The position numbers and the translations under genes were made by a program. The notes under the pieces are model-generated. The model made no database searches and was not told the origin of the DNA. It saw only the letters and a list, made by a program, of their open reading frames with translations. Below are positions 55,239 to 64,000 of a DNA stretch of 64,000 nt, piece by piece (the stretch's first letter is position 1; every line of letters begins with the position of its first letter). Where the stretch lies: the NCBI GenBank assembly GCA_900491605.1, contig UESW01005080.1:407182-471181 (forward strand), read 5' to 3'. Source of the DNA: Calamus simplicifolius (Eukaryota; Streptophyta; Magnoliopsida; Arecales; Arecaceae).

Positions 55239-57053
55239 TGATGACGCCCGATCACTGGTCCTGAACGTTGGGATAAAAAAGCGGATTGATCAGAGGATAT
55301 TTGCTCCACCGAGTTTCCTGCAAAAAGCCCCAAGACCGAAGGGATTCTCGGTGGGACCCTCCGACGCTCAAGTTAGCAATCGAGGTCACAGCTGAGGAGG
55401 AGCTCGAAGGAGCTCTTTTCAGATAAAAAAGGGGGGGTCCCGAGGAGGAGGGACTCCTTTCTGGGTGTTAGGATAGCGATTTCTTGGGGTTATCGCTCAT
55501 ACCTGATTATTGGGTGGATTCACCTCTTTATAGGGGTTGACACTTGCATGATCACGTGGGATTTCGTGAAAAGGGAATGTCTGCGGAGTTCTTGGGAGTT
55601 ATGTGAACCTGGGCTGGTTGGTGGGTCCTGTCCCATCGGAGAGGGAGAAAACGACGGTTGGTGGGCTAAGTCCCATCACAGCGGTTGATGGGCTAAGTTC
55701 CATCAGCTAGTGGGACTATTGGGTAGTTGGGTCCAGTCCCATCAGCAGCGTAGCCAGTGGGTAGTTGAATCTGGCATTGTTAGGTGGCGCGGGTCAGAGA
55801 GGTGGCGTCCTGAGCTACCAGAGCCGCACTAGGGCAAATTTGGAGGAAACTGGGAAGTCTCGACTCTTCCGAAGGAGCCGATGCCGAGCTGGGTCGACCG
55901 AGGATGGCCGGGGCCAACCTCGCCGACCAAGAAGTGCCGGGGCGGGGCCGACAAGGAATGGTCGGGGCTGGCTCGGCGAACTGGAGATGCCGGGGGCTGA
56001 GAGGGGCCAATCAGGAATGGTCGGAGCTGACTTGGCAGGCTTGGAGACGCCGGGGCCAAGAGGGGCCGACCAGGAATGGTCGAGACCGACTCGGGAGGCT
56101 CGGAGCTGCCGGGGCCGAGAGAGGCCGACCAGGAATGATCGGAGCCGACTCGGCGGGCTTGGAGATGCCAGGGCCAAGAGGGACCGACCAGGAATGGTCG
56201 GGGCCAACTCGGGAGGCTTGGAGCTGCCGGGGCCGAGAGAGGCCGACTAGGAATGGTCGGGGCCGGCTCGATGGGCTTGGAGACGCCAGGGCCGAGAGGA
56301 ACCGACCAAGAATGGTCGGGGCCGACTCGGGAGGCTTGGAGCTGCCGAGGCCAAGAGAGGCCGACCAGGAATGGTCGGGGATGACTCGGGAGGCTTGGAG
56401 CTGCCGGGGCTAAGAGAGACCGACCAGGAATGGTCGGGGCCGACTCGGGAGGCTCGGAGCTGCCGGGGCCGAGAGAGGCCGAGCAGGAATGGTCGGGGCC
56501 GACTCAGCCGGCTTGGAGACGCCAGGGCCGAGAGGGACCAACCAGGAATGGTTGGGGCCAACTCGGGAGGCTTGGAGCTGCTGGGGCCGAGAGAGGCCGA
56601 CCAGGAATGGTCGGGGCTAGCTCGGTGGGCTTGGAGACGCCAGGGCTGAGAGGGACCGACCAGGAATGATCGGGGCCGACTCGGGAGGCTTGGAGCTGCC
56701 GGGGCCGAGAGAGGCTGACCAGGAATGGTCGGGGCCGGCTCGGCGGGCTTGGAGATGCCAGGGCCGAGAGGGACCGACCAAGAATGGTTGGGGCCGACTC
56801 GGGAGGCTTGGAGCTGTCGGGGCCGAGAGAGGCAGACCAGGAATGGTCGGGGCCGACTCGGGAGGCTTGGAGCTGCCGGGGCCAAGAGAGACCAACCAGG
56901 AATGGTCGGGACCGACTCGGCAGGCTTAGATACGCCGGGCCGAGAGGGGCCGACCAGGAATGGTCGGGACCGACTTGGCAAGCTTGGAGCTGCCGGAAGC
57001 ACTAATGTTTTGATTTTGCCGAAAATGCCCCTGTGGCTACACTAGCCACATCA
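55239..57053 (-). mobile_element. 3' LTR of Tat C
   Basis: On the coding strand TGATGTGGCTAGTG to GGCGTCATCA, 1815 bp, TG..CA ends. The start TGATGTGGCTA matches the Tat B LTR start, supporting the boundary. More than half consists of a 59-bp tandem array. Confidence 0.85.
55900..56998. repeat. 59-bp tandem array with a hairpin in each unit (Tat C LTR)
   Basis: About 18 units of 59 bp. Each carries CCGACCAGGAATGGTCGG, a perfect 7-bp inverted repeat around a GGAA loop, followed by GGCCGACTCGGGAGGC and TTGGAGCTGCCGGGGCCG. Because 59 is not a multiple of three, reading frames rotate, which produces many long Gly/Arg/Pro frames on both strands that are not genes. In LTR orientation the array fills U3. 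Confidence 0.93.
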
Positions 57054-57069
57054 GATGCCCCTCGGCCCC
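57054..57069 (-). other. Polypurine tract of Tat C
   Basis: Coding strand GGGGCCGAGGGGCATC next to the LTR start, ending in the same GGGGCATC as Tat B. Confidence 0.7.
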
Positions 57070-57694
57070 TGAGCACTAAGGGCCGCGTGCCTACAATCCT
57101 TTGGGCGAAAGGGGCGCGAAAATTCAAAAAGAATGATTGCCTCCTTAGTGCGCTTTAAATTGTTTGATGAGCTGAAGCTTTATCCCAAGGCAGTGTCACT
57201 TCGAAGATCTCCCGTAATCATGCGTTAGGTGGGGCTGACGTTGGCACCGAATCGCTCCGAAGAGGGAGCTCATCGGGGGATGGAAAAAAGGCAAGGACCA
57301 TCATTGCCTTTCTATTTTCTATGCCCCACTATTGGCCAAGGATCACGCCTTTTGGAGTGAATCAAGGTGGTACGCCTCGGGCGCAGGCGAGGTTTCCGGC
57401 TGGCAGCCCGTAACGCAATGGATGAGCGCCACTTGGCAGGATCTCGAGCGGCGTTAGTCGATGATGGAGGCTATAAAAGCATTTCAAGAGCCCGTGGAAA
57501 CCTTTACGCTGCCATTGCTTTCTTCCACTTTCTTCTTCCCTGAGTTCTTCTGTGACCTGAGTCCTTCCAATTCCCAGGTTAGTTTCATCACTTACTTCAC
57601 CCATGGACCGCAGTGCCATTAGGGAGGGCAAGAGACTGTACAAGAGTCTTTCCAATCTAGCAGTGAAAATCATGCCCTTGTAGCTAGTAGCCGA
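57070..57694 (+). promoter_or_regulatory. Promoter and 5' leader of Tat C aORF
   Basis: TATA box GCTATAAAAGC at 57470-57480, about 215 bp upstream of the aORF ATG. The leader is pyrimidine-rich (ttccactttcttcttccc). A short upstream frame starts at 57603 and ends before the main ATG. The sequence CCCAGGTTAGT at 57575-57585 could be a leader splice donor. Confidence 0.55.
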
Positions 57695-58463
57695 ATGCCT
57701 CGGTCGGTGGGTGGCATCATCATCCGCGACCAATCGGGGGCGATAGGACCTCCGTCCACCTCCGGTCCTCCTATTAGGGCAGTCCCCGTGTCCTTTCACC
57801 ATCCGGCGCTTCCTCCGGCAGTGAGCTCTAACCCAGCGGGTCCAGCGGGGGTGGCATCAACCATGACCTCTAAGAACGTAGAGACCGTTAGGGCTAGGTA
57901 CCTGATCCCTGACTTCATTGGCCTGTCCGCACTGGGGCCCGAAGATAGGGTGACCTCTGACCATCCAGGTCGGGTTGCTCTATACGAGGAGTTCTTCCGG
58001 TGCGGGCTGTGCCTTCCTTTCCATCATTTTTTCCTTAACCTCTTAGATAGGTATAGGTTAGTGCCTGCACAGTTGACTCCGAACTCGATTCGGATAATCT
58101 GTGCCTTTGTCATTCTTTGTCATTTTGAGGGGGCCCGCCCAGGGCTATCTATGTTTCGAGCTTTCTATAAGCTCCACCGTCAAGGTGAGGGGGCCTGGTG
58201 GGCATTTACCGCCATGTCGGGTAGGGCTTTCCCCCTAGGCCTCCCATCCAAAGTTAGGGGGTGGAAACCTAGATTTCTTTTTGCCCACGTCGAGGGGGTA
58301 AGGGCCGCCTGGAGGGAGCCAAACACTAGCTCCAATGAAGATTCCTCCGTCAGGGATAGGGATAAGGAACTATTCACCCAACTGTCCAACTGCCAAATCC
58401 CTGGCTACAAGAAACTCCTGTCCGAGGAGAACCTGGTAGAAGCCGAATTAGCCCCAGCGACTA

Positions 58464-58546
58464 GTGAGCTTGACGTCTGAATATTCTGCCCCGTCCTTCG
58501 ATTTGCTGTATGTCGCCACTAATGCCCATTATTCTTTTCCGTGCAG
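58464..58546 (+). other. Intron 1 of Tat C aORF
   Basis: 83 bp, donor GTGAGC (the same six bases as in Tat B), acceptor TTTTCCGTGCAG, branch-like CACTAATG about 28 nt before it, U-rich, phase 1. The exon 1 frame otherwise stops 17 nt into this intron. Confidence 0.8.
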
Positions 58547-59204
58547 CAATGAAGGTTTCCGCCAGCGATTTCAAGGCCATCCTGAGGCAAAAGAGGCAGG
58601 CGACAGGTGAGCCGTCCATGCCGGCAAAAAGAATTCAGAAAAGGGAGCCAGCCGGGCCGGCCGCAGCCCTCACGGCCTTAGCGCCTGCGGAGGAGCTAGC
58701 TGAGAAGAAGCAGGTCGCAAGGGTGGCTCCGAAGCCAGCTAGGCCTGAGATTGAAGAAGGGGAGATCCTGACCACCACCGAAATGATGGTGGTGGTCTTG
58801 GATGAGGAGGAAGCCCCCGCCGCCGCCGATGCACCCGAGGCGGGGTGGGTTACCATCGCCGTTGGCCCCCCGGCTGCTGCAGAGCCGGGGAGGGAGAGTG
58901 CTCCTCCAACTGTCGGTGAGGGGGAGCGAGTCGCCAGGAAGGCCCGTGATGGGGCAGAGGTGACCGAGAAGAAGAGGATGAGCCGAGGAGCTCATCCCCT
59001 CAACCGGCTCGTTGCCCGGCCCGCCCTCAAGCCGAAGGTCCGCAGGAGGGACAGACACAGCTGGTCCCTACGATTGGCACGATGGCGGACGCCGCACAAG
59101 CCTTCCGCCTCTTGTCGGGAGTTTGGACCGCCGAGTTCGAAGAGGAGATGCGGGGATTGAGTCACTCCGCGCTCCTGGATATGGTCATGGTCGCCGTTGT
59201 CCAG

Positions 59205-59276
59205 GTACTTTTTGAATCTTCCTCATTTTCCCCAATATTTTTTTTTCCCGCAGCTAACATGTTTCCTCTGCTACAG
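59205..59276 (+). other. Intron 2 of Tat C aORF
   Basis: 72 bp, donor GTACTT, acceptor CTCTGCTACAG, branch-like GCTAACA, T-rich, phase 0. It is a multiple of three and has no stop, so the unspliced frame stays open and hides the intron from ORF calling. Confidence 0.72.
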
Positions 59277-59987
59277 ATGGCCAATGGCGCAATTGGTCTT
59301 CGCGAGGCACTCGCCCACTCCTCGAACACGATGATCAAAGCCATGGCGAGGGCCGACAAGTATAAGAAGGAGAGCATGGTGCAGGCCAAAAGTATTGCTC
59401 GCCTTCATCAAGAGACCTTGGCCCGGGAGGAGAGCGTGGCCGGCCGCCTAAGGGAGATGGAGAGCCGGGCCTCCGCAGCCGAGGCCAAAATGGAGTTGGC
59501 CTCAGAAAGGTCGAAGGCCGCCGTAGCGTAGAATGAAGAGCTGGCCCGATGGCTCCAAAGCCCTGAGGAGGAGGTTCAGGCTGCAGGGGAGAGGGCCGCT
59601 GCCGCGGAGAAAGCGGCAGCGGAAGCGGTCTCAGAGAAGGCCGGGACGGTGGCCTGTACCGATGACACTAGTGCCCATGCCGAAGAAGCTGAGAGCAGGG
59701 CCTGAGAGGCCGAGGTGCGAGCCAAGGAGGCCGAGGCCAAAGCGCAGTGGGTTGAAGCCGAGGCGGGGTAGGCCGTCTCCAATTACAAGGCCTCGCCGGA
59801 GTTCAAGCAGGAAGTCATCGAGGTCAGCCTCGATGCTTACGTTCAAGGCTTCGAGATGTGCAAGGTCAGAGTGTCTGCGGCCCTCGAGATCGACGTTGCT
59901 GAACTTGAAGACATCCGGCTTGGGGAGCCTGACGAGGAGCCAGCAGAGAAAAAGGACGAGAAGAAGCCTGGCCTCGGCGAGCCTTGA

Positions 59988-60180
59988 AGACCCAATGTAC
60001 ATTTTTCTTCTTTATCTTGTGTAACCGGCCTCAGGCCCGATTTTGTACTTACCCTTGACTGTTAATGAAGAAACTTTTTGTCAAATCTTCTCAATTTTGT
60101 ACCTCTTCTTGATTATCAATGAAGAAAAAAAATTTATCAAATTTTGCTCTATCTGTTCCTTCTTCTTTTGGGAAAAGCGC
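59988..60180 (+). terminator. 3' end region of Tat C aORF with duplicated poly(A)-like signals
   Basis: Two successive near-copies of TTTTGTAC followed by AATGAAGAAA (60043-60075 and 60095-60130). TTTGTA-type and AATGAA-type elements resemble plant polyadenylation signals. Confidence 0.45.
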
Positions 60181-60789
60181 CTACTGTGTCTTTACTTCCC
60201 GTGGCCGAATTACATATGCTGAGAACGTCATGGCCAAACGTGCATCCTCTGAAACATTTTCTTAGCTTCAAACATTGCATATGTTGACCATGCCACAACC
60301 GAACTGCAACTTTGGACTAGATGATGTTCGAATGCATCCCCGGAATGTAAGCCGGCCATGTGGAAGGTTACTCAAGAGGCCTCACGATTCTATAGACTAT
60401 TCGAAAGAAGACTCATTTGCGTATGAATCTTCTAAAGGCTTGGAAAGATCCATGGGCGACTTGATGCCAAGATTAATTTCGGAGGCATTGGGACTGACCA
60501 GAGATGGTCGAGGCTGACTCAGCCAATGCGAGGGCGCCAAGGACGAGCAGGGCCGACCGGGGGAGGTTTACGCCGACTCGGCCAGTGTTGGAGGTGCCTG
60601 GGTCGGTCAGGGTCGACCGGGAAAGGCTGTGGCTGAGCCGGCCGACCCAGAGTCCGTGAGGGCCACGAGCCTTCTAGAGCTATCTCCATGGTCTGGGTTC
60701 CATGTGAAGGGCGACTTGAATGCATATAGAGCTATTAGGGGAAACACCGCCATGTCGGGGTCGAGAGTTGTCCTGCAAGCTGTGGTGCT
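60181..60789. other. Spacer between Tat C aORF and the 141-bp array
   Basis: No convincing gene. At 60495-60660 sequence resembling the LTR array unit recurs (gaccagagatggtc hairpin; gggccgaccgggg). Confidence 0.55.
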
Positions 60790-61796
60790 GATGATCCTTT
60801 TAAACCACCTCAGGGGTTTGTGTGCCGCCTGAGGGGCAACTCGATCGGGTACGGAGTTGTTAGGGTCTTAACCGACTCGGGGGCACCGCCATGCCAGGGC
60901 TGAGTGGTGTCCTGTTAGCCGTGATGCCGGTGAGCTCCTTTTAGACCACCTTAGGAGTTTGTGTGCCACCTGAGGGGCGACTCAACCGGGTATGAAGTTG
61001 TTAGGGTCTTAACCGACTCGGGCACACCGCCGTGCTGGTGATGAGTGGTGTCCCATTAGCTGCGATGCCGGTGAGCTCCTTTTGGACCACCTCAGGGGTT
61101 TGTGTGCCGCATGAGGGGTGACTCGACCGGGTACGGAGCTGTTAGGGTCTTAACCGACTCAGGGGCACCATCGTGCCAGGGCCGAGTGGTGTCCCGTTAG
61201 CCGCGATGCCGATGAGCTCCTTTTGAACCACCTCAGGGGTTTATGTGCCGTCTGAGGGGCGACTCGACTGGGTACGGAGCTGTTAGGGTCTTAATCGACT
61301 CGGGGGCACCACCGTGCCTGGGCCGAGTGGTGTCCCGTTAGCCGCGATGCCGGTGAGCTCCTTTTGAACCATCTCAGGGGTTTGTGTGCTGCCTGAGGGT
61401 GACTCGACTGGGTACAGAGCTGTTAGGGTCTTAACCAACTCGAGGGCACCGCCGTACCGAGGCCGAGTGGTGTCCCATTAGCCGCGATGCCGGTGAGCTC
61501 CTTTTGAACCACCTCAGGGGTTTGTGTACCACCTGAGGGGTGACTCAATCGAGTACGGAGCTGTTAGGGTCTTAACCGACTCGGGGGCACCGCCGTGCCG
61601 GGGCCGAGTGGTGTCCCGTTAGCTGCGATACTGGTGAGCTCCTTTTGAACCACCTCAGGGGTTTGTGTGCTACTTGAGGGGCAACTCGACCGGGTACAGA
61701 GATGTTAGGGTCTTAATCGACTCGGGGGCACCATCGTGCCAGGGCCGAGTGGTGTCCCGTTAGCCGCGATGCCGGTGAGCTCCTTTTAAGAGACCT
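60790..61796. repeat. 141-bp tandem array between Tat C aORF and pol
   Basis: About seven units; the landmark TGAGCTCCTTTT recurs at 60931, 61072, 61213, 61354, 61494, 61635 and 61776, i.e. every 140-141 bp. Units include ACCACCTCAGGGGTTTGTG and GGTCTTAACCGACTCGGG. Stops occur in all frames, so it is non-coding. It lies where pol and aORF transcripts would converge. Confidence 0.93.
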
Positions 61797-61873
61797 GGTT
61801 TGTGGGTGCGAGGGAGAGTAGGCTGCGGCGTCAGAAGGGACCTCCTTTATTGCCCATGCCCCAGGGGAATACA

Positions 61874-62830
61874 CTATTGATAATATTGGTGGAGGTTATC
61901 CGCATTCCAGGTACGTGGAATGGGTTGTCCGTTGAGTTCTTCTAGCTTGTATGCCCCCCGGTGGAGTGTCTCGGTGACACGATAAGGGCCCTCCCAGTTG
62001 GGGGATAGCTTGCCTCCCTCTGTAGGCTTAGATACTTCAGCTTTTCTCAAAACCAAGTCTCCGCGGCGAAAAACCTTGAGACGAACTCGAGCATTGTAGT
62101 ACTTGGCCGCTCGCTGACGAAAGGTCACCATGCGCAGCCTCGCCCGATCATGCACCTCGTCGATGAAGTCCACACTAACCTAAATCAGCGCGGAGTTGTT
62201 TTCTTCGTTGAAGGACTCCACACGTGGACTGGGTGGTCCGATCTCGACGGAAATGACGGCCTCGGATCCGAAGGCAAGAGGGAGTCTCGCCCGTCGGGAC
62301 TCTAGGGGTCGTGTGGTAAGCCCATATCACACTGGGGAGCTCTTCCACCCACCGACCTTTGGATCCGTCTAGCTGAGTTTTGAGTCCTCTGAGGATGGTG
62401 CAGTTCATGACCTCAGCCTCTCCGTTGGTTTGGGGGTGGCCGACAGAAGTGAATCTGTGATGAATGCCTAGTTCGTCACAGAAGGCTTTAAATGCTTCAT
62501 TGTTGAATTGCAGTCGTTGTCCGTGACGAGCGTGTGAGGCAGGCCAAATTGGCATATGATCGATTTCCAGAAGAAAGCCTTGACCTTGCTTTCCGTGATC
62601 TTGGCCAGTGCCTCGACCTCGACCCATTTGGTGAAGTAATCGATGGCGACTAGTAAGAATCTCTGTTGCCCTGAAGCTGGGGGGAACGGCCCGAGGATGT
62701 TCATTCCCCATTGAGCGAAAGGCCATGGGGTTGAGAGCGGGCTCAGCGGGGTAGATGGTTAATGTTGAATGTGTGCATGGCGCTGACACCCATCGCATTT
62801 CTGAACTAATTTAGCCGCATCCTCCCTCAT
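61874..62830 (-). pseudogene. pol: Integrase remnant, Tat C
   Basis: Frames: 62468-62704 (MNILGPFPPASGQQRF; IDYFTKWVEVEALAKI; FGLPHTLVTDND), 62175-62798 (FKAFCDELGIHHRF; HPQTNGEAEVMNCTI with the catalytic Glu region; WAYHTTPR) and 61874-62173 (VFRRGDLVLRKAEV; SPNWEGPYRVTETL, GPY module). A frameshift near 62510 falls next to the second catalytic Asp, and a stop separates the C-terminal module near 62174. Best-preserved Tat integrase in the window. Confidence 0.88.
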
Positions 62831-62868
62831 AGTGAGCCAGAAGTACCCCTGACGGAGAGCCTTTTGGG

Positions 62869-64000
62869 CTAGGGATCTGCCCCCCAGATGATTTCACAGA
62901 TGCCCTCGTGGATTTCTCTAAGGATGTAGTCGGCGTCAGCGAGTCCTACACACTTGAGCAGGGGGTAGGAGAACGACCTTCTGTATAAACGCTCGTCGAG
63001 GAGGATGAATTTGGAGGCCCTCCACTTGAGCAGCCTGGCTTCATTGCGGTCATCAGGGAGTGTGCCATCAGTGAAATAGCGGACGTAGGCATCCATCCAT
63101 GTGGGCTCTTGGGTGAGCGGGAGGACTTCCTCGCTATCCTCTATGCTAGGCCTTTCTAGATATTCAATGTAAGCGTCCCTTGCTATGTCGTCGGCAGAGG
63201 TAGCGAGACGAGAGAGGATGTCGGCTTTGGCATTCTCGCTCCGGGAAATGTAACTGATACTGAAGTAAGGTAGCGGGGAGATCAAAAGCTGAACCTTGCT
63301 CAAGTACTGAGTCATAATAGGGTCGCGCGCCTCGTATTCTCCGTTGATTTGCCCAGAGATTAGTTGCGAGTCTGTGAAGGCTCTGAGATGCCTTATTCCA
63401 AACTCCTGGGCTAGCCTTAATCCGGCCAACAGGGCTTCGTATTCAGCTTGATTGTTGGTGGCCTCGAATAGAAACCGCAGGGCACATTCTGTCCTCTCTC
63501 CCCTCGGCCCGGCAAGAATGAGGCCGGTGCTGCTTCCCTGAGAGTTCGATGCGCCATCCACATGAAGGATCCAAGTTTCTCCATCATCGTTTGGTTCGGG
63601 CTCGCACTGTTCTTTGGCAACCTCTTTAGTTTCCTCCTCCGCCCAAGTGCATTCAACTAGGAAGTCAGCTAAAACTTGGGACTTCAGAGCCGGTCGTGCC
63701 TGGAAGGAGAGGTCGAACTCTCCTAGCTTGATGGCCCACTTGGCGAGTCGGCCTGAGGTATCCGGACGAGCCAGGATGGCTCGAAGGGGCTGATCCGTGA
63801 GCACCACAATAGGATGAGCTTGAAAGTACGGGCGGAGGCACCGGGCAGAAACTATCAGGGCAAAAATGACTTTCTCTGTCTTGGAGTATCTAACTTCTGC
63901 ATCATGAAGGACCTTACCCATATAATAGACGGGTCTCTAGGTTTCGTCGGCATCGAGATGCACCAGGACTGAGCTAACGGCTTCCGAAGAAGCAGCTAAG
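62869..64000 (-). pseudogene. pol: RNase H1 end and archaeal-type RNase H, Tat C (truncated by window)
   Basis: 350-residue open frame 62869-63921 plus upstream sequence to the window end. The RNase H1 tail is MGKVLHDAEVRYSKTEK and VLTDQPLRAIL. The aRNH carries ILHVDGASNSQG, NNQAEYEALLAGL and FTDSQLISGQ with all expected acidic residues present, unlike Tat A and B. The linker to integrase has LDERLYRRSFSYPLLKC. The start is outside the window, so intactness of the full pol is unknown. Confidence 0.88.

Larger units (their letters stand above)
57695..59987 (+). pseudogene. Antisense ORF (aORF) of Tat C, three exons, PF04195-like plus coiled coil
   Basis: Exon 1 57695-58463, exon 2 58547-59204, exon 3 59277-59987, on the strand opposite pol. 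Exon 1 is uninterrupted and shows VALYEEFFRCGLCLPFHHFF, LLDRYRLVPAQLTPNSIRI, FHHFFLNLL and KPRFLFAHVEGVRAAW, the Transposase_28 ('putative gypsy type transposon') pattern. Exon 2 is Ala/Pro/Glu-rich with one frame change between about 58935 and 59045. Exon 3 encodes an Ala/Glu/Lys coiled coil (RLHQETLAREESVAGRLREM) and ends in an acidic tail, with three premature stops (59529, 59703, 59769). Both introns match Tat B in phase. Decayed, but much better preserved in exon 1 than pol. Confidence 0.85.
55239..64000 (-). mobile_element. Tat-lineage Ty3/gypsy element C (minus strand, runs off the window)
   Basis: 3' LTR 55239-57053, polypurine tract, antisense ORF on the plus strand, 141-bp array, integrase, aRNH and RNase H1 on the minus strand. 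Same architecture as Tat B but a different family: the LTR sequences and arrays do not match, while proteins and aORF introns do. gag, most of RT and the 5' LTR lie beyond 64000. Confidence 0.9.

Noticed and set aside
55900..56998. CRISPR-like look (regular palindromic repeats)
   Set aside because: Units are contiguous with no unique spacers and lie in a plant LTR.
55765..57045. Many long Gly/Arg/Pro frames on both strands
   Set aside because: The 59-bp period rotates through all frames; this is an LTR tandem array, not protein coding.
58935..59045. A possible third intron in the Tat C aORF (GTGACC to CCGCAG) that would also restore the frame
   Set aside because: The interval has coding-like composition in the second frame and Tat B has no intron there, so a simple frameshift is the better explanation.
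60790..61796. TTAGGG within the 141-bp units suggesting interstitial telomere repeats
   Set aside because: TTAGGG occurs once per unit inside GTTAGGGTC; it is not tandem and is not the plant TTTAGGG repeat.

Overview
This window is plant nuclear DNA, almost certainly from a large, repeat-rich genome. Every recognisable gene belongs to an LTR retrotransposon or a small DNA transposon, and no ordinary host gene, rRNA or tRNA gene was recognised. The mix of long-LTR Tekay-type chromovirus, Tat-lineage Ty3 elements with an antisense ORF, a SIRE-type Ty1 element and an Angela/Tork-like Ty1 element, with GC-rich LTR arrays, suggests a monocot. A palm-like genome is only a weak guess.

Layout. (1) 1-10980 is a partial copy A: Tat-lineage internal region (1-4292), interrupted by an Angela/Tork-like Ty1 element (from 4293). 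That element is split by a + strand solo LTR (6064-7511) and by a SIRE-like element (from 8098), and copy A ends abruptly in a TATACA-type microsatellite (10978-11325). (2) 11326-12407 is unassigned AT-rich DNA. (3) 12408-54054 is Tat element B, complete from LTR to LTR but filled with insertions: a young Tekay chromovirus (14367-25149) in gag, and the Angela/Tork-like element (28514-47322) between the archaeal-type RNase H and integrase. The latter carries the complete SIRE-like element (30692-41107) in its RT. The 3' LTR of Tat B holds a 654-bp hAT-like MITE (52741-53394). (4) 54055-55238 is unassigned AT-rich DNA. (5) 55239-64000 is Tat element C on the minus strand, running off the window: 3' LTR, antisense ORF, tandem array, integrase, RNase H domains.

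Copy A and the matching part of B share the same copia junction, the same deletion in the copia 3' LTR, the same SIRE insertion site and the same lesions in Tat pol. They are therefore a segmental duplication, not independent insertions. The solo LTR (A only), the Tekay insertion and a 218-bp gag deletion (B only) came later. The relative order is: Tat insertion, copia insertion, copia 3' deletion, SIRE insertion, duplication, then Tekay in B and the solo LTR in A.

The most interesting biology is in two places. First, Tat B and Tat C each carry an antisense gene downstream of pol. The two copies share two introns at the same phases (1 and 0), with GT-AG ends and CTAAY branch-point-like motifs. 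Second, clusters of palindromic GAGTCGACTC/GGAGTCGGCTCC boxes occur in the U3 of two unrelated superfamilies (SIRE-type Ty1 and Tekay-type Ty3). A third cluster sits just upstream of the SIRE env-like ORF, where it could be an internal promoter. All assignments rest on reading motifs and self-comparison inside the window; no database search was possible.
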